Shown: one piece after another, positions 24,775-33,293 of the stretch
Layout of the letters: every line of letters starts with the position of its first letter
Position numbering within the stretch: the stretch's first letter is position 1
Assembly (NCBI GenBank): GCA_035546635.1
Contig: DASZWJ010000033.1
Span: forward strand, 1 to 42,496
Origin: Gammaproteobacteria bacterium
GTDB lineage: Bacteria > Pseudomonadota > Gammaproteobacteria > JAURND01
Direction: 5' to 3'
Length of the DNA: 42,496 nucleotides
Made by a program: the position numbers and the translations under genes
The notes under the pieces: model-generated
Databases searched by the model: none
Told to the model about the DNA's origin: nothing
What the model saw: the letters and a program-made list of their open reading frames with translations, nothing else

Positions 24775-26016
24775 TTAATAAGATTCAACTTTATTGATAT
24801 CAACATTTTTTACTGAGGGTCGTCCTAAAGGTGAGAACCATCCTACGCATGCATTTATAATCATAATTACGCCACTGATTAAGATTAAATAATTAATATG
24901 AGAAGTAATTTGTAATATCCACCCTCCTAAAATGGAGGCTACAGGAATAGCTGAATACGAAATGAGACGTGTGATAGCTATTGATCGACCTAAATAATTA
25001 CTGGGAACAACTTGTTGTCTCAAGGTAAAGTAAGTGACAATCGTAATAGAACCAAAGGCAGAGGCAATACCCCAAGATAGTGCGATATAGTATTCATTGG
25101 CGGCGCCTAATAAAGTTAGCACCATCAAACCCTCAAGCAAACAACAGATGACGATTAATCGTCCTGCGTTATAATATTTACCAACCATAGGAGCTATTAA
25201 TGCTCCTGTCACGGCACCTACTCCTGAGAGCGCTAAAGTAAGACCAATTTGATTGGGATTTAAATGAAAAAAATTAGCTAAAAAAAATATAAAATTGGCA
25301 TAAAAAAGCTGTAAACCAAAATTAGCAAATACAAATAATAAACAACCATATTTTATAGTGGGATTATGATTCCATACATAATTAAAACCTTCTGTTAAAT
25401 CCTTAAAAATAGTTTTAAAGGTGATATACTTTCCCTCGCTCTCATCATAAATATCATTCAATATTTTAATGAAAAATACTAACGTGCTTGAAAGTATAAA
25501 TGATGCAGCATTTAAAAATATCGCATTCAAGCTACCCAAAATAGCAATCGTAAGCCCTCCCGCTAATGGCCCAATTAACAGTAATAAATTATCTACTACA
25601 CTCATTAGGGAATTGGCCTTTGCTAATTCTCCTTTAGGGACCAGCTGAGGTATGATGCTCTGAAAAGCAGGATGAGCTAAGGAAGTAAATGCAGAAATTA
25701 AAAAAATTAGAAAGCAAAATATATAAAGGTTATGTGTAAAAAAAGCTAAAATCCCTAATAACAGTGTACACACAAAAGCACAGAAATCTGCATATATAAG
25801 AATTTTACGACGTTCCCAGCGATCTGCGATGACTCCGCCAAAAGGAGTCACTAAAACAAAAGGTAAAAAGGTCATAGCATAAGCAATAGCCATATCTAAA
25901 GCTGACCCAGTCATTTTATAAATTAGTAAAGGCAGGGCTAAACGAAATAGCCAATCTCCAACAGAAGATATTAAAAAAGCGGAAAAAAGTAACCTAAAAT
26001 TTTTATTGATCATCAT
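24775..26016 (-). CDS. MFS transporter, EntS/MFS_3 type exporter
   Basis: 413-residue inner-membrane protein with about 12 hydrophobic segments. The start FRLLFSAFLISSVGDWLFRL and the loop GGVIADRWERRKILI are typical of the MFS_3 (enterobactin exporter-like) group. AGG-AG lies before ATG 26016, 2 bases after the peptidase stop, so it belongs to the operon. MFS proteins export mature products in microcin C (MccC) and siderophore pathways; export of the operon's peptide product, giving self-resistance, is the inferred role. A 76-base gap follows before the oxidase gene. Confidence 0.87.
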   Translation of the reverse strand: MMINKNFRLLFSAFLISSVGDWLFRLALPLLIYKMTGSALDMAIAYAMTFLPFVLVTPFGGVIADRWERRKILIYADFCAFVCTLLLGILAFFTHNLYIFCFLIFLISAFTSLAHPAFQSIIPQLVPKGELAKANSLMSVVDNLLLLIGPLAGGLTIAILGSLNAIFLNAASFILSSTLVFFIKILNDIYDESEGKYITFKTIFKDLTEGFNYVWNHNPTIKYGCLLFVFANFGLQLFYANFIFFLANFFHLNPNQIGLTLALSGVGAVTGALIAPMVGKYYNAGRLIVICCLLEGLMVLTLLGAANEYYIALSWGIASAFGSITIVTYFTLRQQVVPSNYLGRSIAITRLISYSAIPVASILGGWILQITSHINYLILISGVIMIINACVGWFSPLGRPSVKNVDINKVESY

Positions 26017-26018
26017 TT

Positions 26019-28061
26019 TTATCTCCTAATTCCTCTGTAATGCAACAAGGCATCCTCAGAAGGGTTACGACCATGGAACTTTTTAAATTGTTCAATAGGA
26101 TCACACGAGCCTCCAGACTGTAAAAATAATGACATAAAGGAATGCCCCACTTCTTTACTAAAAAGTCCATGATTTTTAAATTTAGAAAAAATATCGCTAG
26201 CAATCATTTCTGCCCATAAATAGCTATAGTATTTTGCAGCATACCCATAAGAAAAAATTAAACTGAAACTATGCAGGAAACGATCATCCATGCAACTGGG
26301 AAGAAATGAAAAAATTTCTTCTGCATCATTCAATACATTATTAATATAACCAGGAATATTTTGTGAATATTCTGAATGCAAACGTATGTCTATTAAGGCT
26401 AATCGAATGCGTTGAACCAATTTGATGGCCGCATTAAAATTTTTTGACGCGTTTAAATTAGAAATTATGTGAGCAGGGAGGGGTTCTGCTGTTTTGTAGT
26501 TGCTAGATATCTGCCTAATGACTCGTTCCTCCCAAATCCAGTTTTCCATAAATAAACTAGGTATTTCAAGTGCATCGGTCGGAACTCCATTGATGCCTGA
26601 AACTCCAGAATATTCTACATCAGTTAATAAATGATGCAGTGTGTGGCCGAATTCATGAAATAAATACCGTACATCTTCATGACTAAGCAGCGGGGGCTTA
26701 TGTCCTTCGGCCGGATGAAAATTACACATAAGCAACACTACGGGTATTTGCCAACTTCCATCCTCTGCACGACAACGTGTGCGGTATTGCTCTATCCATG
26801 ATGTATCACGCTTGTTTGGCCTTGAATATAGATCAAGGTAGAAGTATCCATGTAAATTTTTATTCTTACCATATATCCGAAATAGCCGAACATCAGGATA
26901 CCAAACATCCGGGTTAGGAATCTCTTCAATACAAATGTCAAACAATTGATAGGAAAGATTGAATAAACCTGTTAAAACTTTATCAACAGGAAAGTAACAC
27001 TTTAATAACTCTTCATTGTAGGAATATAATTTTTTCTTTAGCTTTTCTGTGTAGTATTCTATATCCCAAGGTTCTATCTTCATGATTCCATCTTGTTCTT
27101 TGGCAAAAAACTCTAGTCTAGATATTTCTTCTTTTGCTGCTGGAATGGATTTATTGGCAAGATCTAATAAAAATTTTTCTACCTCATTTGGTTGCTTGAG
27201 CATATTCATTGCAAGAGAACGTTGTGCAAAATTATCAAAACCCAAAATTTGAGCCATTTGTGACCGTATTAGAAGAATTTGATCTATGATTGCACCGTTA
27301 TCAAATTTATTACCTTTCACGTCGTGCTCTGAGGCACGTGTGATATATGCCTTATAAAGATTTTCTCGTAATTGACGCGATTGAGCACACTGCAGTACTG
27401 TAAGGTAAGATGACTCTTCAAGCCCCAAAAGATAGCCTTGTTCTTTTTGAATATTAGCTTTATGTGCTGCCGCCTGGATGAATTCTGCTGGCAAACCCTC
27501 CAACTCGAAACTTTCAGCTACCATCAGATATCCATTGGCAGTAGCATTCTGCACATTTTGTTCAAATTGATTTTCTAACTCCAGCAGTTTTTGTTGTAAT
27601 TCAATTAATATAGTTTTTTGGTTGTCAGGCAAATGAACTCCTGATAGATAAAAAACCTGCAAATAATTTTCTAAGACCTTAATTTGTGTTTGATTAAGAA
27701 TATTTTCTTCTTTATTATTCAGTATTGATTCCATCGCCTGATAAAGATCAAGATTTTGTCCCAACGCTACGGCATATTCCGACAATTTAGATAAGCATCG
27801 CTGATAAGCATCCTGCAAATCTTTTGATGGGGATACTGAGATCATCTGTTGGATAGGTATCCATACTTCGCTCAAGCGCGTATCCATTATCTCCAGCGGT
27901 CTCATTAGAGTTTCCCAAGTATGAACATCCCTCTCTGTAAGGGCTTTTTTGAGATCATTGCGATTTAATGATAATATCTCATCCAATCTGCGCTCTAAAT
28001 GTTCAGGCAAGAGTTCACTAAATTTTGGTAGTTCATGCTGCTTTAATAGAAGCTCCTCCAT
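26019..28061 (-). CDS. M3 family zinc oligopeptidase
   Basis: About 680 residues, resembling oligopeptidase A/thimet oligopeptidase. The zinc motif HEFGH is in LFHEFGHTLHHLL near residue 469, with the downstream Glu likely in DALEIPSLFMENW. The family trims short peptides, usually below about 20 residues, in the cytoplasm. ATG 28061 is chosen since GGAG in the end of the E1-like gene precedes it and the stop of that gene (TAG) is only 2 bases away; the longer frame to TTG 28106 overlaps that gene. In a RiPP setting it could cut the leader or release the product, or degrade the toxin as immunity; both are inference. Confidence 0.88.
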   Translation of the reverse strand: MEELLLKQHELPKFSELLPEHLERRLDEILSLNRNDLKKALTERDVHTWETLMRPLEIMDTRLSEVWIPIQQMISVSPSKDLQDAYQRCLSKLSEYAVALGQNLDLYQAMESILNNKEENILNQTQIKVLENYLQVFYLSGVHLPDNQKTILIELQQKLLELENQFEQNVQNATANGYLMVAESFELEGLPAEFIQAAAHKANIQKEQGYLLGLEESSYLTVLQCAQSRQLRENLYKAYITRASEHDVKGNKFDNGAIIDQILLIRSQMAQILGFDNFAQRSLAMNMLKQPNEVEKFLLDLANKSIPAAKEEISRLEFFAKEQDGIMKIEPWDIEYYTEKLKKKLYSYNEELLKCYFPVDKVLTGLFNLSYQLFDICIEEIPNPDVWYPDVRLFRIYGKNKNLHGYFYLDLYSRPNKRDTSWIEQYRTRCRAEDGSWQIPVVLLMCNFHPAEGHKPPLLSHEDVRYLFHEFGHTLHHLLTDVEYSGVSGINGVPTDALEIPSLFMENWIWEERVIRQISSNYKTAEPLPAHIISNLNASKNFNAAIKLVQRIRLALIDIRLHSEYSQNIPGYINNVLNDAEEIFSFLPSCMDDRFLHSFSLIFSYGYAAKYYSYLWAEMIASDIFSKFKNHGLFSKEVGHSFMSLFLQSGGSCDPIEQFKKFHGRNPSEDALLHYRGIRR

Positions 28062-28063
28062 GG

Positions 28064-29158
28064 CTAATGTGCTCCGCACACTAAACACTCGGGATTTTTT
28101 TCCCAACTTTCCGCTTCTACTATTTGAACCGTATCAAAATCTACTGACATTAAACGACCTAATGCCTGCGGTCGGGAAATTTTGGTTGCGATTTTTAAAA
28201 ACTCTGTGAGCATTAAGCCCGTCAGTAATGATACAAAATTGACCACTGCTGGCGCATCTGGTGAATCCTCTGCCGGCTCTAATTGCAATAGTTCGTGAGC
28301 CAAAGAATCTTTTTGTGCCACATTGCTTTTCCAGCATTCAATGCATCCAGTTTCACCTGGCGAAACTGTAGTATACAATGCTCGGTTAACATCAACCCCT
28401 CCATTAATGAAAATTACTTTATGCTTTACACAAGCAGCATTAAGCCAACCCAACATCTCCTTTTTAGGCTTATCTGCTACACAAATAGCAATTTCACAAT
28501 CCTTGATAATTAATCCTATATCATGTTCAGAGGTAATTTTTTTATTTATAAAAGTAATATTATTGCTTGGAAGAAACTGATCAATACGTTTTTTTGCAGC
28601 TTCAGTCTTAGAGGTACCCAAATCAGTTTCATTATAAAGAATTTGACGATTTAAATTAGAAAGCTCTACCTTATCATAGTCAACAGCGCGGATGTTTTGA
28701 ACTCCTATAGCGACTAAATCATAGAGAATATGAGAACCCAAACCACCTAGTCCGAAAAGGGCGACTTTAATAGTTTTTAATCGTAATTGATGAGCATACT
28801 TATTTTCATTTATCTTGCTGTAAAGACCGAAAAGCTCTATATTCCTACTCCATCGCTTAGCATCATAATCCGTAAGGGCTGCTGGCATACTCAAAAAAGC
28901 ATCTTCCAATAAATAATTTTCATCAAAAACCCTAAGCGCCTCTTCGAGGTAATTAACTTCTTGAGGGTATTGATTTTTCAAGGTGCTTTTTATTAATTCC
29001 ACACTTTTTTTACCATCAATAAGCTGACAAAGTGAGTAAATAAACCCCGAGGGATCTGCAATGGCTTTAGCTTTTCCAGCGGCTTTAAAATAAAGTTGCT
29101 CATTAAAGCGATGGTATTGGACAATCGGTTTAAATTTTGGTATATAAACATGAGTCAT
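28064..29158 (-). CDS. E1/ThiF-like adenylating enzyme with N-terminal PqqD/RRE-like domain (MccB/PaaA type)
   Basis: 364 residues. Residues about 5-85 look like the winged-helix RiPP recognition element: KAIADPSGFIYSLCQLIDGK, then KSVELIKSTL and a C-terminal ENYLLED. Residues about 105-364 are the E1 fold: ATP-binding FGLGGLGSHILYDLVAIG (136-141), VDYDKVELSNLNRQIL with the conserved Asp and Arg, CVADKP, and four zinc cysteines (C272, C275 in GCIEC; C358, C361 in CLVC). E1 enzymes adenylate the C-terminal carboxylate of a peptide or protein; MccB does this in microcin C and PaaA in pantocin. ATG 29158 has GGAG 9 bases upstream; the GTG at 29203 lies in the terminator stem. It follows a 19-residue peptide gene. 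Confidence 0.85.
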   Translation of the reverse strand: MTHVYIPKFKPIVQYHRFNEQLYFKAAGKAKAIADPSGFIYSLCQLIDGKKSVELIKSTLKNQYPQEVNYLEEALRVFDENYLLEDAFLSMPAALTDYDAKRWSRNIELFGLYSKINENKYAHQLRLKTIKVALFGLGGLGSHILYDLVAIGVQNIRAVDYDKVELSNLNRQILYNETDLGTSKTEAAKKRIDQFLPSNNITFINKKITSEHDIGLIIKDCEIAICVADKPKKEMLGWLNAACVKHKVIFINGGVDVNRALYTTVSPGETGCIECWKSNVAQKDSLAHELLQLEPAEDSPDAPAVVNFVSLLTGLMLTEFLKIATKISRPQALGRLMSVDFDTVQIVEAESWEKNPECLVCGAH

Positions 29159-29185
29159 GAGGCTTTTCTCCGCCTTGTCATTTTT

Positions 29186-29227
29186 AGTAAAAAGGCGCCA
29201 CACAAAGTTAGTGGCTTTGTATGGCGC
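29186..29227 (-). terminator. Intrinsic terminator/attenuator between the peptide gene and the E1 gene
   Basis: On the minus strand, GCGCCATACAAAG (29227-29215) pairs with CTTTGTGTGGCGC (29207-29195), 13 pairs with one G-U, 7-base loop, then CTTTTTAC. It begins 11 bases after the peptide stop. Partial read-through would give abundant peptide message and less enzyme message, as known for mccA/mccB. Confidence 0.85.
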
Positions 29228-29238
29228 TGTATTGCCGA

Positions 29239-29298
29239 TTAGCCTCGGGCAACAAGACCAGCATTGCTGGTGGACACGCTCTTCATAGTGAAGTTCAT
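29239..29298 (-). CDS. 19-residue putative precursor peptide
   Basis: Reads MNFTMKSVSTSNAGLVARG. It is supported by an AAAGGAG site 9 bases before ATG 29298, by the terminator just after its stop, and by its place as first gene before an E1-like enzyme with an RRE-like domain. The peptide is Ser/Thr-rich, has no Cys, and ends in Gly. E1 enzymes usually activate a C-terminal Gly (ubiquitin, ThiS, MoaD) or, in MccB, a C-terminal Asn, so a terminal Gly is compatible with this partner. A second in-frame ATG at residue 5 could be used. Too short for standard gene finders. Codon statistics give no help at this size, and expression is inferred. Confidence 0.65.
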   Translation of the reverse strand: MNFTMKSVSTSNAGLVARG

Positions 29299-29359
29299 GG
29301 CTTTTCTCCTTTAGTTAAAGTTAGTAAAATGACACGCAGTTTGTATCGTAAAGCGTGCC

Positions 29360-29395
29360 TGAAACCCCATGTTTTTTGAAAAATATGGGGTTTCA
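29360..29395. promoter_or_regulatory. Long palindrome in the divergent promoter region
   Basis: TGAAACCCCAT (29360-29370) and ATGGGGTTTCA (29385-29395) are exact reverse complements; an AT-rich inner stem leaves a 4-base loop, giving about 16 pairs. It lies 62 bases upstream of the peptide start, so it could be an operator or part of the 5' leader. A related ATGGGTTTCAGT occurs near 29537. No T-run follows on the minus strand. Confidence 0.5.
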
Positions 29396-29551
29396 GTCAT
29401 GCTCTACCGAAATCTAGAGTATAAATCCTCATAACGTGAATTAGCGTAATTAGTCGAGGTTAACATCCAAAAATTTCCCGTTTTCACTTTTCCAGCGCAA
29501 TAAGGTAAGTGTTTTAATCAAAGCTATAACAGGTTTATGGGTTTCAGTATC

Positions 29552-29605
29552 GTTTTTTTAACATGATATTTGTTAAGAAATTGCTTGTCAATGTTTTTTT
29601 AACAT
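29552..29605. promoter_or_regulatory. Two direct repeats GTTTTTTTAACAT, possible regulator sites
   Basis: Identical 13-base copies at 29552-29564 and 29593-29605, 41 bases apart start to start, close to four helical turns. They lie about 95-150 bases before the kinase start. The whole gap 29299-29698 has no convincing gene; it holds this pair, the 29360 palindrome, and presumably the promoters of both divergent operons. Confidence 0.45.
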
Positions 29606-29698
29606 ATTTATTGTTTACAAATGACGGCTTGCTTGCTAATAACCCCATAGGAAGTTTTGTTATGGATATTTGCATCTCAGATCACGGACGTTGAAATA

Positions 29699-31837
29699 AT
29701 GGCCACGTATAGCAAATCTCTAAGTGAAAGACTTTCAAAAAAAATTTCAGTCTCGGTATTGAGCTTGGTTATGCTAATTGGCATTTGTATTTTTTTTGGA
29801 ACCTATTTTTTCTCACGACAAACATTCGATCAACAAGTTAAAACTTGGATAACCATTGTTCCCCAACATGTTTTGGTCAATCTCATAGATTCGGATAATT
29901 TTTCAATCGTCAGAGAAGTTGAGCTTATAGAATCTACAGGTCTATTTTCGGATTTTTTGATCACGGATAATCAAAAAATAATTATTCAGCAATTTGGTTC
30001 TGCAACCAATGAGTTATCAAGAAAATTGATACCTATCCAAGATGAAGCAAAAGTAACTTGGGGTTACTACTCCTACAATACCAACTTTAACAAATTTCTT
30101 ATGCCTTTCTTGATGCTGGAATTATTAATGTCGATTTTGATTATTCCATTATATCTATGGGCACGATGGCGACTAACAGTTAACCTCGAAACTGAATTTA
30201 TTCGTTTTAATGACTTTATTGCCGAAATCGAGTTGCTCGCTAAAAAAATAGAAATGCTTGAAAATATTCAAGATGAACAAGATTTCCTCACCAGCAATAT
30301 TCGCTATACAGCTGAAGAAGAAAGAATCAACCAGGCAATATCAAAACTCATTCATGAAATATTACAATCTCGCGCATACTTGAAAAAATTTATTACGGAA
30401 ACTGAGCACAAGAAATTACAAGAAGAGTTATCTCGAACCGCCTTAAAAGTCGCTCATGATATTAGATCACCATTAGCAGCTCTAGATATGATTATTCAAT
30501 CCACAATGACATTACCTGAAGATAATAGAATTTTATTTAGGAATGCCGTATGGAGGATTAGAGATATTGCAAATACTTTACTAAAGAAAAATTCAATAAA
30601 TCCATTAACTCAACAAATCGAAGAAGATGAGCATTTTACCAAACAGTTGCTTTCTAGCGTAATCAACATGTTAATTACTGAAAAGAGAATGCAATATAGG
30701 TCAAAACCAAACATTGAAATTGAAAATATATTTAATTCTGATTCTTATGGCTTATTTGCTATGATTAAGATTTCTGACTTTAAACGGATACTTTCTAACC
30801 TTATTAATAACGCAGTCGAATCTTTGACAGACACAGGAAAAATAACGATTAAGCTTTTAAGTAATGAAAAAAAAATTGAGATCTGGATTCAAGACAATGG
30901 CAGAGGTATCCCAGTTGAGGTTTTAAAAATTCTTGGTCAACCCGGTGTAACATACGGCAAGCAGGATGGTCATGGATTAGGGGTGTATTATGCAAAGAAT
31001 ACCCTTGATTCATGGGGTGGGAAATTAATAATTGAATCAGAGCTGGGAAAAGGTACGTCGGTGAAAGTTTGTCTACCCAAAACTCCATCTCCCTCTTGGT
31101 TTGTACCCATCTTGCATCTCTACGATAAGCAGCACTTGGCTATTGTAGATGATGATATTTCAATACATGAACTATGGAAAGAGAGAATTAAACAATATAC
31201 CAAAATGGAAAATATAAAAATAACGTTACACCAATTTCATTCTCCTGATGAGATAAAAAATTGGTTTCAAAATATAAAAATTGAAAAAAATAATGTAACC
31301 TATTTGTTTGACTATGAATTTATAGGATATGAAGAGACTGGTCTCGACCTCATACAAAACCTATCTATTAATGATAGAAGTATATTGGTAACAAGTCATA
31401 TTGACGATCGTAACATTTTGCTGCAATGTGAAGCCCTCGGGGTTAGCATAATACCCAAGGATCTCGTCAGTCTTATTCCAATAAAAAATATAAGTAATAC
31501 ATTGCATAAAATAGATGCGATATTAATCGATGATGATCCACTAACCCACACCATGTGGGAATTATCGGCAAGCAGATATAATAAAAACTTTCTGTTATTT
31601 ACTTCGGCAAATCAATTTTTATCTTCTTGTGATGGTTTCCTTCCAGAGACACCGATATACATTGATGCAGATCTAGGTAATGGTATAAAAGGTGAGATAG
31701 TTAGTGAAGAAATTTTTATTAACGGTTTTAAAAATATTTATCTTGCCACAGGTAAGCAACCTTTGAATTTTAAAAATATTAGCTGGTTAAAGGGGGTTGT
31801 CAGTAAAACACCTCCTTGGGAAGAAAAAACCCTATAG
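29699..31837 (+). CDS. Membrane hybrid histidine kinase with two receiver domains
   Basis: 712 residues from ATG 29699. Membrane segment about 18-37 (VLSLVMLIGICIFFGTYFF), a periplasmic part of about 95 residues, a second segment near 130-152, then a coiled coil. H box VAHDIRSPLAALD, N box LSNLINNAVESL, G1 QDNGRGIP, G2 GHGLGVYYAKNTL. Two receiver-like domains follow: the first with IVDDD, phospho-acceptor Asp in YLFDYEF, Ser in LVTSH and Lys in IPKD; the second with LIDDD, IYIDADLG, YLATGK and VVSK. First gene of an operon divergent from the peptide operon, so it may sense or control the peptide. Ligand unknown. No output domain. Confidence 0.87.
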   Translation: MATYSKSLSERLSKKISVSVLSLVMLIGICIFFGTYFFSRQTFDQQVKTWITIVPQHVLVNLIDSDNFSIVREVELIESTGLFSDFLITDNQKIIIQQFGSATNELSRKLIPIQDEAKVTWGYYSYNTNFNKFLMPFLMLELLMSILIIPLYLWARWRLTVNLETEFIRFNDFIAEIELLAKKIEMLENIQDEQDFLTSNIRYTAEEERINQAISKLIHEILQSRAYLKKFITETEHKKLQEELSRTALKVAHDIRSPLAALDMIIQSTMTLPEDNRILFRNAVWRIRDIANTLLKKNSINPLTQQIEEDEHFTKQLLSSVINMLITEKRMQYRSKPNIEIENIFNSDSYGLFAMIKISDFKRILSNLINNAVESLTDTGKITIKLLSNEKKIEIWIQDNGRGIPVEVLKILGQPGVTYGKQDGHGLGVYYAKNTLDSWGGKLIIESELGKGTSVKVCLPKTPSPSWFVPILHLYDKQHLAIVDDDISIHELWKERIKQYTKMENIKITLHQFHSPDEIKNWFQNIKIEKNNVTYLFDYEFIGYEETGLDLIQNLSINDRSILVTSHIDDRNILLQCEALGVSIIPKDLVSLIPIKNISNTLHKIDAILIDDDPLTHTMWELSASRYNKNFLLFTSANQFLSSCDGFLPETPIYIDADLGNGIKGEIVSEEIFINGFKNIYLATGKQPLNFKNISWLKGVVSKTPPWEEKTL

Positions 31838-31957
31838 TTTTTAAGTCATAAAGATAACTATGTGACCGCCTTCTACTATGGATTCTGAATCCTAACATCC
31901 ATGCTAGGTAAACGGTTTTTTTAAGGTGCAAGTACTTACTAAAAAGGATAATACGTG

Positions 31958-33220
31958 ATGATATTTGAAAATTTAACATGTGGATATTTGGGTAAAAAAC
32001 ATGAAAACGCCACCTTAAATTCTAGGTTTTACGCTGAAATGTTTAGCCAAAACTTATCTTTTCGCGAAATTATACTTTTCCCTCAAAGAATTCCTAAATC
32101 CGGTTTTTTTCAGGAATTAGTTGCCCATGAATCACCAGAATTTATGAAAGAATTTAATGATATTTCTTCAATGATTAAAAAGAATGCTATCGCTTCTGCA
32201 AATAAAGTTTCTTTTGAGCAATCAAACTCTAATTTGAGAGAGCTAATCAATTGGATTTATATAATGATGCGTTATGGTCTTTCGCAAGAAATTATTACCA
32301 ATAAGGTTTATGAAATAAAAATAGAACCATTTAATTTGGAATTTGAAACCGCAAAGGAAACAGCAAAAATTGAGGTTTGTTTGTCCTCTGGAGCTACTAT
32401 AGACTTGACTGGGTTAATTCAGCTATCAAAACAATGTCTTACACAAACTAATATTCCAAGTCGAGAAGAAATAATTTTGTTAAATCGTCTTGTGGTTTAT
32501 TTCTATAGACACAATCAATTTTCTGAATATAAGAACATAATATTAAGTTTTGCTCAACGACTTATTGATATTATAGAGCATCAATCTAATGATACATTTT
32601 TAAATAAAATTTACGCATCAGTAGTCTATCGAGGCTTAGCAATGGTGATTGATATGGGCAAAGCGTTTCAGCAAGATTGCTTAGATAAATCCGAGCAAAT
32701 TGCCCGCAATATCATAGGGGAAACAGTCTTTGAAGAAATAAGCGCAAAAGAAAATCTTCTTACTTTACTGCAAACCAAATCTAAATGGACAATGCGCAAT
32801 CAGGATTATAAATATACGGAAAGTTGTTTGTTAGAAATGATAGACTTGGATAAACACGATTCTACAGGATATAGTGAGCTAGGCCTCTTTTATTCTAATA
32901 ATGAACTTTATCAAGATGCATTACCAATGTTTAAAAAAGCAATTCAGTTAGGTCCCCCAGCGATTGGTATGAATGCATATTACTATGGAAAATGTTTAGA
33001 GCTATCTGGAAATATTGAAATGGCTATGACCGCATTTTATGAGGCAGCACAGTTGGATGAGCAATCTCTCAGTCCATGGATAGATTTATTCTTTATCTAT
33101 ATAAATGCAAATCAAGGATATTTAGCAAAGAAAATTGCTCAACATATTTTTAATACTGCTATTTTAAAAGAACAACTTTCAGATGAAGAAGTTATTAAGA
33201 TAAAGTCTATACTTTGTTAA
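31958..33220 (+). CDS. TPR repeat protein of unknown function
   Basis: 420 residues from ATG 31958, with AAGGATAA upstream. Soluble and mostly helical. The C-terminal third carries tetratricopeptide-like repeats (SGYSELGLFYSNNELYQDAL, MFKKAIQLGPPAIGMNAYYY, GKCLELSGNIEMAMTAFYEA). The N-terminal 250 residues are not recognised. It follows the hybrid kinase by 120 bases and precedes a peptide-binding protein, so it probably belongs to the same regulatory or uptake unit. TPRs bind partner proteins or peptides; the partner cannot be named. Confidence 0.7.
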   Translation: MIFENLTCGYLGKKHENATLNSRFYAEMFSQNLSFREIILFPQRIPKSGFFQELVAHESPEFMKEFNDISSMIKKNAIASANKVSFEQSNSNLRELINWIYIMMRYGLSQEIITNKVYEIKIEPFNLEFETAKETAKIEVCLSSGATIDLTGLIQLSKQCLTQTNIPSREEIILLNRLVVYFYRHNQFSEYKNIILSFAQRLIDIIEHQSNDTFLNKIYASVVYRGLAMVIDMGKAFQQDCLDKSEQIARNIIGETVFEEISAKENLLTLLQTKSKWTMRNQDYKYTESCLLEMIDLDKHDSTGYSELGLFYSNNELYQDALPMFKKAIQLGPPAIGMNAYYYGKCLELSGNIEMAMTAFYEAAQLDEQSLSPWIDLFFIYINANQGYLAKKIAQHIFNTAILKEQLSDEEVIKIKSILC

Positions 33221-33293
33221 AATGGCACATAAGGATATAATGTATGGTTGTAGTTAACTTTCTCGGTCTTTTATGCTGCTTCAAGATTTTTTT

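Noticed and set aside
29239..29298. Calling the 19-residue peptide a true MccA
   Set aside because: It does not end in Asn, and there is no MccD/E/F-type gene nearby; only the general peptide plus E1 plan is shared.
29329..29376. 15-codon plus-strand ORF (MTRSLYRKACLKPHVF)
   Set aside because: No ribosome binding site, runs into the palindrome, and points away from the operon it would serve.
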